Shown here: one piece after another, positions 1-12,075 of the stretch
Numbering within the stretch: the stretch's first letter is position 1
Layout: each line of letters opens with the position of its first letter
NCBI RefSeq assembly: GCF_007655135.1
Contig: NC_045128.1
Location: 27,932,811 to 27,996,810 of the forward strand
Direction: 5' to 3'
DNA length: 64,000 nucleotides
Origin: Punica granatum
Taxonomy: Eukaryota > Streptophyta > Magnoliopsida > Myrtales > Lythraceae
The notes under the pieces: model-generated
The model's database searches: none
The model's input: the letters and a program-made list of their open reading frames with translations, nothing else
Told to the model about the DNA's origin: nothing
Program-made: the position numbers and the translations under genes

Positions 1-1550
1 TAATACAATTTCCAAAATAGATATTATCTATATGTATATGTATATATATTTCCAGAACATATATACTTATTTTATTATTTATTTATTCATTTATTTGGTA
101 AATCTTTTGTTAATGTGAATTAATGGTATATATTTACAATTATGCTACTATTTAATGCACCTGTTTTTAAGTTTATATATATGGATAAAGTTGTATCATA
201 CCCTATTAAATTGGGATAGAATCGTAAATGCATAATCAATTAATATGCTATATAGAATTTGAATAATATTAATTATTATTCTAATTAAATAAAATATATT
301 CAAAAAAATATTAAAGAATAATTCTAATCACTTATTGTTATTTTATAAGTAATTGCTATTTTATTAGTAATTATATATACATAATCTTTAAGAATTATTA
401 AACTTTACTTAATTCATTTTTATAATCATTATTATCCTTATAAAAGTTAAATTAAGTGAATCTCTCATCAAAGTGATTAGTCATTTTACAAAACTTATTC
501 TATGAAATATCACTGAGAAAAGACAATTGCGAATACTTAATATTAAAATTTTTTAGACTATGATTATTAATTTTTCTGTAATAATAAACTAGCAAGGGAT
601 TTTCTTTTTGGATTTTATAACTATTTTCTTAGAAATTGAATTGATAATTAAGAACATGTCTATAAAATATTTTACATGAATCATTTGCTTGTGAGCTCTT
701 TAATTAGTATTATCTAGCGTGAGTATGAAATTTATCGTATTAAAGTTTATATAGTATAAGAATAATATAAATTATAATCAATATTAATAATTGTCTTAAC
801 ATCTAATGTTTCATAATAAATTTTCTTTACAAAATCAAAGCAATGCGCAACATCAATAGCCTAGTATTTATATATAGATGTAGTACTTTGTTTGGAAAGA
901 ATATTACTTTCTTGTAATAAGGTTTACGATAAACATATCGATATCCTGAGCTTTAGAACAAAATAGACTTCTTTTTAAAATTAATTCTCACAATAGTCTT
1001 CCCCAAAATCTATTTCCAAAATAGACTTATGATATTTTCTTAATCATTCTTCTATTCCCTTAGGTTTTTCATTTGTTTCATTTAAATGCCTCTTGAAATA
1101 AGGTCTATTTATTAGCATGAATGAATTATTTACGAGTTTGTCATTAGACATACCCTTAAATTATATTACCATGAACCAAAATTTAAATTTTACGAATTAT
1201 TTCCGGTTACAACAAAAAAAAGTATTAGAGCTTAAGCTTCGTGCTAAGATTTAAATTTTAAAAATATATATTAAAAATATTTAATGTTTTACTTATAAAA
1301 ATATTAAATATATTAAATAAAAACCAACATATACGTTTATTAGTTTAAGTTCCCTCCTAAGAGCCTTTCGTTCTTTTCTACATGATTAGCTTAAGCATAC
1401 GTTATATGCTTGACCATGATCGACCATCATTGACTTCCCATCATTAATATACAAATAAACTTTTCGTACAAACAATCAATTAATATAATTTACATGTCAT
1501 CAGATCATGTATAGATACATATAGTAAAATATAATTTATGCGTCGCTACT
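1..1550. other. AT-rich intergenic DNA
   Basis: This stretch is very AT-rich, with stop codons in all frames and many short A/T runs. I see no gene, no RNA gene and no clear repeat boundary in it. It ends where the CACTA terminus begins. Confidence 0.6.
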
Positions 1551-1745
1551 CACTACTAAAAATGACACCATTTCCAGCGGGTGTGTCCGTCAAAAATCCC
1601 TTAGAAATCCGTCGCAACTGGCTAGTTCCGACGGAAGTCGACTTGTCGGAAATGGGGGCACAGGAACCCCTCCGACGAGTCATTCGTCTGGAAAACCATT
1701 AGAAAGTCCGTCAGAAAATTCCAACAGCTTATTCGACGAGTAGCC
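1551..1745 (+). repeat. CACTA left terminal and subterminal repeats
   Basis: The terminus CACTACTA is followed by repeated GTCCGTC, TCCGACG and GTCGGAAAT words in both directions. They match words near 9835-9955 at the other end of the element. These are the presumed transposase-binding sites. Confidence 0.75.
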
Positions 1746-1781
1746 CATCATAAGTTCAATAGTCAAGCCCGTTGGATATTT

Positions 1782-3480
1782 TCAACTGTACTTTCGAGGG
1801 AGTTTATCCGTCGAAAATCCACCGAAAACACCGAACAAATGATAAAAAAGGATAAAGCGGGAGGGATTCAAACCCACGACCCCCTCCTCCCTATTCTGCC
1901 CATTCTTCATTTCGACAATGGGGTCTGATCTGAAAATGTGTTGTCCTAGAGGGACCTGCTTCGGGGCAATTCGAGCAAGGAAGCAATTGAGCCCATAAGT
2001 GCGTCCTTTCTTGTTCGTCCTGACAACCTTCCGCCAAGTCTCCGCTTGGGTAAGATCACTCTGCAATGAGGCATCCGTTCCCTGAGAGGCGGCTTGAGTC
2101 ACCTTTTCCTACAAAAAGAATCAATACTAAACAATTACTCACGACGATATATGCAAAACTCCTAGAGCAGTATAAATATACCATTTTCTCATATATTAAC
2201 TTACATGTGTCTCCACCGCATAAGAACTAACCCATTGCTTATCTCCTTTCTGCCTATGGTAATTTTCAAACATGCCAGTCATTGAAGGTTCTAAACCGGT
2301 TGGTTTCTTCTGCAAAGGATGGATGGACGACTTATTATGATTATTTCTATCATAACAGTAAAAAAATCAAATTGAGTATTTCAGAAGATGCACCTCTCAA
2401 TAAGCATGAGTATTGTAGGGTACACTTTCACCGCAGTGGATTGAAACTCAGCATTGGACATTTGATTGGCCTTCTTTTGTTCACCTTCTGGAGCGTATGT
2501 GCCCTTAGCTCATTCCACCTCCAACTCCTCCAAATGACCTTCTCAATGAAGTTGGCCCTCGACTTACCCTGTCAGCGGTCGTAATACATTTGTTGTAGCC
2601 TGTCGATACACTTACTCATGAGCGCCTACTTTATATATATGCTCATAGCGTGGATCATAGTAAACCAAATTCTATATATGAACAACCAATTAGTTATGAA
2701 ATTAACAACCAAATAACTACGTTTAGTATTCGAAGCAATCATACCTTCCACTCTTGGAATAAGAACTCATTCCCCTCGTCTTGGACATCCTTATGAAATT
2801 TGACTATAGGCTTCTCTGGCTTATAGAAGCAGTCAATGTACTGCCTTAGAATGTATGTAACTATATGGGTGACCTGAACGGAATCAATCCATCTATAAAC
2901 AAGTTTATGTCATTCAAATTTAGAAAGATAATTGTTGGGGATGTGTACAGTTAATCATTCAACAAAGCAAACATAAGACTTACCATCCTCTAAAGTCCGA
3001 TATAAGAAAGGGAAAGCCATTGATAGTACACGGCTCGGTAGGGCAAACGATTGTACCGTCTTGAGCAACAAAGAACGTCAACCTGTCTGTTGAAAAGGGG
3101 GTACCTGAGGATAACTGGGTCTCACTTGATTATTCCCTAAACCCTCGGTGCATATCCATCGGGATGAGTATGTGGAAATTGGAAACAAATTTTCTCGTTT
3201 TCAAATAATCTACTTATCAAATGCATCTATAGAGTAGACAATAAAATTTCCTTTACCTATGGCTGACCATATAAACCCATCGAAGATCCATGAACAGATG
3301 ATGGGTGGTTTAGCAATTGACTGTGGATCATCGGGGACGGTTCATTTGGTGATTGACTTTGTGTCATTGAGATAGTTGATTCGGTGATTGGTTGTTTATC
3401 CTCGAAAATATGTGGTCCCTAACAGCCATCTCACCAATAAGGTTGTGCGATCCAATACCCCTAAGCTTGCTACATTTCTT
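1782..3480 (-). pseudogene. Possible second CACTA ORF relic (accessory transposase-type protein)
   Basis: This part of the CACTA element lies downstream of the TNP2 relic on the same strand and contains only short, broken reading frames. A minus-strand stretch at 1782-2102 includes ETWRKVVRTNKKGRTYG, and frames around 2420-2880 are hydrophilic and Arg/Lys-rich. This resembles the basic second protein that plant En/Spm elements usually encode beside TNP2. The assignment rests mainly on position and composition; no domain is certain. It could instead be unrelated filler DNA within the element. Confidence 0.35.
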
Positions 3481-3699
3481 CTTACTACATTTGTCAGTCA
3501 TTTGCATTAGAAGAACATTCAGATGTTTCAATTAGTGTATAATAAAGTGAAGAGCAATCATATATATGAGTACTTATGAATGAATGTGCAATTAAATTAC
3601 ATAATGTACAAAATATCAAGTTTGAAATAATCTACAAAAAATTAAGTTTTCACATGAATCATTCATCCCGAATCTCCATAGCGAAGCTCGTCATCTTCA

Positions 3700-6600
3700 T
3701 CATCATCACCATTTGAATCCCCATCCCTATCCCCATCCTCATCCTCGACCCCCATCCTCATTCTCTTCAACTTCGTTGTGGCGATCTTTGACCATATCTT
3801 CTTGTCGAACAAACTCCATAGGATTATTAACATCGACTAAGGAGTAAATAGGGTCATCCCTGGTTATCAATTCAATGTGTTTCGCTCTTTGTTTTGATAA
3901 GCAAGTTCCAACAAGTCTTAAACTCTTACTTTTCCCCTCGATTTTGTTTTTATAACAGCTTGCCATTGAGATATACTTTTGTCTCAGCTCATGCACGACA
4001 CATAATAAACCTGTCTTGCATGCTATGCAATAATGAAGGAATCGTAATCCTGAATCTTGCGCTTGTGCCTAACCTCGGTAATCACGACCTTATGATCAAT
4101 TCTCGTTCTCGTACCAGAAGTAGGATCGAACCATTCACAAAAAAAAAAGGAGTACCGTCTTGACAGGTAATCTAGGATATTCCAACTCTATCACCTCCTT
4201 CAATATATCGTAATAATCATGTCCTTCATCCACCCCCCCCCCCCCCCACACCCCCATCGGTACTCCATAATTCACGGTCATTCTATGTTAAGCCGAGTTG
4301 ATCAGTTTGGAACTTGTAACCATTGACGAAATACATCTGATATGTTTTCACATGTTTGTTTGGACCCCATGCAAGAGTGCGTAATGTTTATTGGTAATTT
4401 CATTCATCGGATTAAGTATCTACAACAGGACAACATTCCATGAGTTATATATATATATAGGCTTGGGAATATGCAACATTGAGCGTTTGAGTTTGATTTA
4501 TTAACCCTGAACATACCACTTACTCGAACCACTTGACAAAGTCATCCTTAATCTTCTGTCATACTTGATCTCGACGAACGTTCAAACTAGTAATGAATAT
4601 ACTACATTATCAAATAGGGTCATGGTGGTTAGATTAAATACATACATCATACGGATTACATTCAAAAGGTTTTCTTCCTATATATAATTGTTTAAGGAGT
4701 ACTTACTCATAGTATGGCTTAACCTCGGGGCAATTAAGTAACATCGTCAAGCGTGCGGCTTGAAACTCCACATCATTCAAGTATCTCTTATTACTAATTT
4801 CCACATGACATCTCAGTTGATTGAAAACCCCATACATTGGAGGTGAAGTATTGGATTCCCACCATCATCATCACGAGGGCCTCCCGTCCTTAGAGTACGG
4901 ACATTAGCTTAGAAATAATATGAGCAGAAATTTATTGTATCCATGCTCAAATATGAAGCGCATATTAAGCCTTTGATACGAGTTTTCTGCTTAATGGTCC
5001 ATTTCAGTGTGCCAAGATACCTCTCAAATGGATATATCCACCTGAATTGAACAGGCTCTCATTATGTGCCTCATTAATTTAATGTTCCAGAAATGCTCTA
5101 TACAATCGAAAAACGCGACGGAAAGATCCTCTCCAACTTGCACAAGATTATGGGAATATTCCGCTCCATCACATTCAAGTCTTCGTGCCTTAAGGTCGTG
5201 GAACACAAATTTTTAAAAAACTTATTGAGCTTTGCTAAGAGTTCCCATATGTGATTAAGCAGGTTCCTGAATGCGATAGGCAATAATTGTTCCATGAATA
5301 CATGACAATAATGACTCTTCCACCCTTTGAAGGTACATTGATCGAGATCAATTGATCTTATGATATTGGATGAATATCCATCCGGTGTCTTGAGATTGCT
5401 TACCCATTCATAAATCATGTGTTTCTGATTGTATGAGAACATATATTAGGCCTTAGGCATTTGAAGGCTTCCACCTCTTCCTTCCACCAGATGTAGCTGG
5501 GGACAGTTACACTCCATTTCCAAGTCCATTCGAACATTGACGTTGTTGTCTTTTGTCTTATCCTTGATGTCCATAACGGTATTGAAAATGTTGTCGAAAG
5601 AGTTCTTCTCAATATACATGACATCTAAGTTATGTCAAATGAGGCGATCCTTCCAATATGACAACTCCCAAAAGCTGCTCTACTTGATGAAATTGTGATT
5701 CTTCCCTTAATCATCATCCTTGACATACCTTCCTTCTTTCGTCACTTTCTTGACATTACAGCTAATTCACTCGAATATTCATTGACCATCTACTATTGGG
5801 GGCGATTCTTCTCACTCAATCCTCCCTGCCCTGAAGTTCCTTCTGTCCTTTTTATATGGATGGTTTTTTCGGCAAAAACATTTTATGGCAACCGAACCAA
5901 CTGTTCTTATAGTCATATATAAGGGTGAATACATTGTTGTAAATCATACAATGAGAACATGCCAATTTCCTTGCAGTCATCCAACCTGACAGCATATCAT
6001 AAGTAGGAAAATCATTTATAGTCCACATCAAAGCAGCTCTCATGTTGAAGTTTTACATTCCCGGAACATCATAAGTAGTAACTCCAATATGCCACAACTC
6101 CTTCATCTCATCAATAAATAGTTGCAAATAAACATCTATCATTTACGTTGGATTTTTGGGCCCAAGTATGATACAAGTTAGAAACATATACTCTAACGTC
6201 ATACACAATTCTGGAGGCAAGTTGTACAAAACAACGCAATAGGCTAACACGAGTAAAACTTCTTCCCTCTTTCAAATGAAGTGAACCCATCAAAACATAA
6301 TCCAAGCTAAATGTTAAGAGGGTCAAATTTGAAATCTAAGTGTACCTCGTCAAAGTGCTTTCAAGATCTCCCATCAGATGGATGACACATTACATTTTCA
6401 AGGCGACGATTCTCGTAATGCCATCTCGTGTTGCTTGTTGAGGTCGGACACACATAAAGCCTTTTCAATCTCAAGACGAGAGGCAAGTAATGAAATTTTT
6501 TCTTCGCCACTACCTTAATTTTGCCTTTAGCATGACAACGTTGTTTGTACCTCTCATCACCACAGAATTTGCACCTAATACAAGGAGCGTCGTCTTATAG

Positions 6601-7260
6601 TAAACATGCAGCCTTTTGGACAACAATCAAATGTTACGGTGCTCAATCCAAAACTTGACACTAACTTCTCCGCCTCGTAAAAGTTCTTAGGAATGTCGTT
6701 GTTGATCGAAAACCGACTGTGTATCATGACCAGAAGCTCATTGATCGCAACTTGTGCCACATTATAATCACTTTTTACACTCAGTAATCTAGCGGGTAAA
6801 TTCAATGGGAGTGCTAGTCCTCTGTATTTGGTTCCTCGACAGTAAATATAGAAAATCCTAAATGCATTTCATGCCCATAATCCTACCTCACTGTATCATA
6901 GACCATGTCTCCGTCGCTATCCAATGGATTCTCATCAATCCCAATTGCATTTGTATCCGCTACTACTCTAGCTGAACTAGAAGCCGCATAAGGACTGACT
7001 TCCCTATGATTAGTCCAATGCCAATAGTTAGGCTTGAAATCGTTCCGATACAAATGTTTTTTAACCTTAGCGATTGGTAAAAACACCCTTTCTTCTAGCA
7101 CTTTGAGCATGAACATTGAATTTCCCCCCTTACGCAATTCGGTAAACCGGAAGCATGCTTCAAGAATGTCTACACCCCATCGATAAAATCTTGCCCAATA
7201 CCTCCACGATTAGGATCATCCCTATTATACATCCATTCCTGATGTGGAGGGATATTCATC
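3700..7260 (-). pseudogene. TNP2-like CACTA transposase, degenerate
   Basis: Reading the minus strand from about 7260 down, the familiar parts of a plant TNP2 transposase appear in order but in shifting frames. An N-terminal transposase-associated segment holds WMYNRDDP near 7230 and FKPNYWHWTNH near 7020. The Tnp2 core (Transposase_21) contains ALMWTINDFPTYDMLSG near 6000. A DUF4218 segment holds WKSHYCHVFMEQLLP near 5290 and FRWIYPFERYLGTLK near 5000. A DUF4216 segment holds VIELEYPR near 4180 and KTKSRG near 3950. Stops interrupt every domain, and a run of C at 4232-4247 falls inside DUF4216. The intact protein would cut and rejoin element ends during cut-and-paste transposition; this copy cannot make it. 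Confidence 0.9.
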
Positions 7261-8053
7261 TAAATACATTAGTTAAAAAATACAAACAGTAGACAACATA
7301 TCAATTAATCAATCAATCACATAAGTACAAATGATAAATAATATTCACATCTTCTTATTATGCCGCAACAAAAAATATAAACATAATCAAATCCATAATG
7401 GAAAGGCTCAACCACTTCCCCAAATCCCGCCCTCATTCTCCACAATTCTAAAATAGCGACTAACCTAGGATCATACACAATCAGTCTAACTAAACATTAA
7501 TATTTCAATTAAAACTACATATTAATTATATATATATATATAAGCGTAATATTTGATTATACCTTCAATGTGGCTTAGCAACAAGTGTAAGGGGGACTCC
7601 ATACGATCCACGAGCCTATAAAACATTATAATTAAGCAATTTCACACCTTGGGCATCTATATATATTCAAATTAATTAATTCTATTTTTCATCAAATAAA
7701 CTTATTATTTTTCATCAAATTAATTATTTCTAATTCTCATCATACATTATAATTATTTATTTTTAAAATAATTAATTAATTAATTAATTATCTGCTTGTC
7801 GCGAGCTGAATGTCGGGATTGGGGGGAGGGAGGAAGGCAGATCAAGGTGGTGGAGTTGGCAACGCGCGCAGCAGATCTAGCTGTTGGATCAGGGCTGTTA
7901 TGACCTTGCTTTGGCTTTACTTTTTTTTTAGGGGGGTGAAGCTATCAACGCTACCGCTGGGAGGCTGCAGGGAGCTGATGCGGCTGTGTCGTCACTCACC
8001 GGGGCAGAGAGAATGGTGGAAGGAGCAGCATGCTGGTTTCTATACCAAGATAT

Positions 8054-9598
8054 CCTAAGGTTTTAAAATTTTAATATGCAACGGAATTGCCTAGGATCAT
8101 CAATCATACAAATATGTGGCAACTCACGCAATTGATTCATCAAGATACCTCGTTTCACGGGTTACGATCTCCACAAGGTAGTCGATGTAACGGTTGGTGG
8201 ATCAAGCTGCTCGGGCTGTCCCAAACCTCCAAAGAAGCTGAGGCAAATGGCCAGTTGTTAGCCTCCTTGCGCGTTGCTCGGCTACGCATCCGTGGTGGCA
8301 TACACGAGTCCGATCGTCGCCGGCCTTTACTCGATCTTCTCCTTTATTCCTCTCTCGCTCTTTCTATGCTCTCGACTATGTGGGCACTCGAAACGTGTGT
8401 GTCTGATCAGTTCTCTTGCACACCCAAAAGTCTCATCTTGTATGTTAATATAAGAGCAAATGGGCCAAGCCCAAGTGGGCCTCACTTAAGCTCATGTCCA
8501 TACTTATCATTAGGCTTAACCAACCACGTAGAGAGTAGGTACTAATGTATCGATTGAGAATGAGGCTAGAGGAAGAACCTAAGATACTTTTAACCCAGCT
8601 TCCAAAATGACCAAAATGCCCATGCTGACAAATAGTACACCAAGGCCATCCTGACTCTGGTTATTACCCCCACTATGTAAACGGAGCCGTACTCCAGAGT
8701 TAAACACTGTATTAATTTCATAGGCCTGTTGTGTCGAGCACAACCCTTGTCCTTGATCGGTAAGTGTCTCTATCACCTCCTCAATTACGACTTATCATTG
8801 CGGTATCTCGTCTAAAAAGCGAACATCCCTGAGTGTCTTACTTGTCTCCCATTGGCCAATAGGATCTACAAGGATTCCAACATTCGACGCGACTCGAAGC
8901 CACATCACTAAGTGCTTAGTTTCTAGATGATCAACTAGGACGACCCAAGGGAGCAATTAGTCTGAATCAATATTGGTCGGCGTAGGTTATGTATTGTAGA
9001 TGCATGTCCCAACTAACTAATCCCATATGCCTAATATACATAGCTGTTGATCCATAAAAGATCTTACCCATGGCATGTCAAAACATAAGATCCTGGTTTC
9101 GTAAGTTCATCCACATATGTTCAAGATTAAGAGCACACGAACACCTTACAATAGTAGAAGTAATTAATTCCTCTTTGTGATAGTGTATAGGAATCACTTC
9201 TATGTGGTCCTATTCAATGCTAACCACCTACACTAGCTTTATGCATCTGAACCACGTCTGATGACCAAGGCAAGCCATCCAGGCTATAACCTTTTACATC
9301 ATGAAGTGTTCAGCTTCATCACCCAATTATGAATATTTACTTTAGGTCAAGTATCCATGACTTATACATTCCGCACGTTCAGGTATATCCACCACTTGTA
9401 TAAGTCATTTACTTGATTCAATGGACCTTATACATGCACACATAATAGAATCTAGTTTTTCTGCTCAATTAATGAAAAAACACACGATATACAGAACCGA
9501 AATGTCAAGGCACAAATAGTGTTTAGGACATACTGTCCTGAATTGACTCTAACCAATTACAAGACTTAGTAGTATTGGTGGACCAAATCCTACACAGT
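8054..9598. mobile_element. Probable nested insertion inside the CACTA element, class unknown
   Basis: The block separates GC-rich CACTA-like sequence on the left (7810-8050) from the CACTA right end (9605-9968). It is flanked by identical 6-bp words AGATAT (8048-8053 and 9599-9604), which could be a target duplication. It encodes no convincing protein. Read on the minus strand, it starts near TGTAGGATTTGG and looks like a long non-coding LTR-type sequence. No TG...CA end pair or primer-binding site could be fixed, so the class is a guess. Confidence 0.35.
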
Positions 9599-9829
9599 AG
9601 ATATAGCTTAGACAGGGATATACACAGTGGACGAAGCTGCCAATGCTGGCCACTTCACGTCATCGATCTCTGGCCGGGCCGCGGGCAATGCACAGTGGAC
9701 AGAACCGAGAGAGATTGAGTCTGAGAGAGAGAGTCGATCCCAACTGCATGTAGAATAAGAGAAAGAGGAGAAAGTAAAATAGTTCAGCTGTTAGTCAAAG
9801 GTCAAAATCATTTTGACCGTTGACTTTTT

Positions 9830-9968
9830 TGACCTTCGATGGGTTTCCAACAAAAACTACCGTTGGAAAAAATAGACGAAATAATTCAGTCGAAAAACTA
9901 TCGGACAAGTTTTATGGCGGTTTTCCGATGGGACGGATCCGTCGGAAATACCGAGTTCTCTAGTAATG
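9830..9968 (-). repeat. CACTA right terminal and subterminal repeats
   Basis: Read on the minus strand, this end starts CATTACTAGAGAA and continues with TTTCCGACGGATCC and further CCGTCGG-like words, mirroring the left end of the element. One base of the CACTA core is changed (CATTA). Confidence 0.75.
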
Positions 9969-9971
9969 CAT

Positions 9972-11253
9972 TTCTAATATGCATTAATGTATCAATATAA
10001 ATATTTAATATTATTTTCTGCAAAGATTCATCAATTTTCTTTTTATCTTTAAGGAAATACTTCATATAAAAGGATCTTGTGAACCTCGAATATATATCTT
10101 TGCGTTATTGAAGTTCATCTTTTAAAAAAACTTAAATAGATATTGTAGAGTTGCTACAATTAAAATATGTTTACTTGTATATTTCACATCAATAATGTAC
10201 TATGAATAATTTATTGTGTATTAAAAATTATTTTTATTTATTAATTCACATTGTAGAAAAATTTAAGACGTTAATAATTTCATTATAACCATCAAGTCTT
10301 AAATTTCTAGGAAAAAAAAACATACATGTCAAATTTATAAAATGTAAAATTGATGGAAGAAGTTCATTCAAAAAATGCTTATAATGTATATCTATTTATA
10401 TATTATCTAATTTAAATGCAATGGATAATTTTGTTTTCATATTTTATCTATATTTTTATACAAGATGAAAATCATTTGCTTAAACTCTAATATTTTTTAA
10501 ATAATTTTAAATTTTGGTTGATGGTAATCTATCTATCTATTTAAAAAAGTAGGGTGGTTCTAGGTCATTAGGACCCTAAACCAAAATTTTAATATGAGGC
10601 TTATTAATAACATAATTAAATTAATACTTAAATTTTATTTTTATTTTTTCGGCCAACCGTTTATTTATTACTTGAGATGTCAAGTCATTAATTAAATTAA
10701 ATTCTGCTGAAAAAAGTTACAAATTGGATTCTTTGATTAATTTTTTCTAGTAATCATCTAAACTAGGAAAATTGCCTGCAACAATGTTGATTTTTGGGGA
10801 TGGGATCTCGCCATCGGTCACCATCCCCTCATCCGCTGTGGTTCTCAATTTCGGAGAGGTAGGGCCTCTCTAGAGACCACTACCCCCTCATTCGAGGTTG
10901 CTGGCACCAATTAAGGTTGCGGCGACCTCGTATGGAGGGTAGTGGCTGCCAGCGATGTCCCATTGCCTTTAGTCCCACCTCACCTATATTTTAATTAGGG
11001 CTCAAGCTCAAAAAATGAAAAACTTTTAGGACCACTGTTGTAATTTTCTTATCAGAAAGTGCTATGTTAACTTACTTTCCAGGTGGCTAGGCAAAAATAA
11101 GGGATGGCGGTTAGTATTCTATTTCAAAAGGAAGGGTATCGCTATCCATTTACAAAATTATAGGAGATGTGATTGGAATCTATTAGTTCTTTTCAAAATA
11201 ATAGAAATCGATTCATTTACTTCTCTCTGTTCCGTTTGCATTGCTATCTATGT
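9972..11253. other. Intergenic DNA between CACTA and hAT elements
   Basis: Mostly AT-rich with no gene. A GC-richer island at about 10790-10990 contains a run of CCCCTCAT, CCTC and GGCGACCTC words and may be a fragment of an older repeat. No reading frame here is convincing. Confidence 0.5.
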
Positions 11254-11884
11254 TAGGGGTGTGCACAAATAACAGGTATATCCAAAACCGGTCAGAACCT
11301 ACCCGTTAGGGTAGGGTCCGTATAAGGAATCGGTGAAAATCGATTTCGGTTCTGAGTATTGCATATAAGATACCCAAAATCGAAACCGGAATCGGTACTT
11401 AAACCCGGATTCATTAATTAAAAAAAGAAACCCTAGTGAACTGAAAATCTAAAACCAAACCTAATCAAAGTAGTACCCACCCTATCGTTCTCCTCTCTGT
11501 TTGAGCTCTCTAAACATAATATGAGCTCAATTTCCCCCTTTCTCCTTCTCCTTCTCGATTTTTAATCTAAGTTCGCCAAACCTAGTCACTACTGTTATCT
11601 TCTCCGTTCTCGATGTATTGTGAATTAATCTAAATCTATGTCGACATTTTATTTTGCGTTATTACTGATTATGCATGAGACATTTTTGGTTTTATTTAGC
11701 GAGAAAAAAAATTTACATATTCCAACATGGTACCCAGAACCTGGTATAATACAGGTTCCGGGTAAGTACCGATTCCAAGATTCAACAGAGTTGGGTCCGA
11801 TTCCAAAATTTTGAAACATGTTCCTTACATGGTAGGGTTCGGGTGCTGTGAAAAAAATAGAGTACCCGGTCCCGAACACCCCTA
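11254..11884. mobile_element. Non-autonomous hAT-type element
   Basis: The ends are short inverted repeats (TAGGGGTGTGC on the left, TAGGGGTGTTCG read inward from the right). The flanks are ATCTATGT (11246-11253) and ATCTATAT (11885-11892), a 7-of-8 match to an 8-bp target duplication, which is the hAT hallmark. The interior repeats GGTTCGGGT, GTACCCGG and related words in both orientations, common in plant hAT-derived short elements. There is no transposase. It ends about 190 bp upstream of the ARC3 start codon, so it may lie in or next to that promoter. Confidence 0.7.
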
Positions 11885-12075
11885 ATCTATATTGAAATCC
11901 AAAAGGATGGAAAGGCGCTTATTTAGATAAAATTAAAGTATCTGGAATCAAATAAAAGATTATAAAGTCGAGGGACCATTTCTAATTTTCCATCCTTTCC
12001 TATCTGATTTACACGAACGGCACCGGTAACGGAGAAAAGGAACTCTCCTCCGGCGGAAACGCTCCATGCATATCC

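Larger units (their letters stand above)
1551..9968 (-). mobile_element. CACTA (En/Spm-type) DNA transposon, decayed
   Basis: The left end begins CACTACTAAAAA and the right end, read on the minus strand, begins CATTACTAGAGAA, so the two termini are imperfect inverted copies of the CACTA-family end. Both ends carry dense subterminal motifs of the CCGTCGGAAA type in both orientations (about 1580-1740 and 9835-9955), as expected for the transposase-binding subterminal repeats of this superfamily. The interior holds a TNP2-like transposase relic on the minus strand. The 3-bp flanks do not match (act on the left, cat on the right), so the target duplication has decayed or an end has been altered. 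The 8.4-kb size is within the normal range for plant CACTA elements. Many stops and frameshifts indicate an old, immobile copy. Confidence 0.85.

Noticed and set aside
8087..8545. 152-codon plus-strand frame inside the nested insertion
   Set aside because: No homology recognised, and the surrounding sequence reads like non-coding LTR-type DNA.
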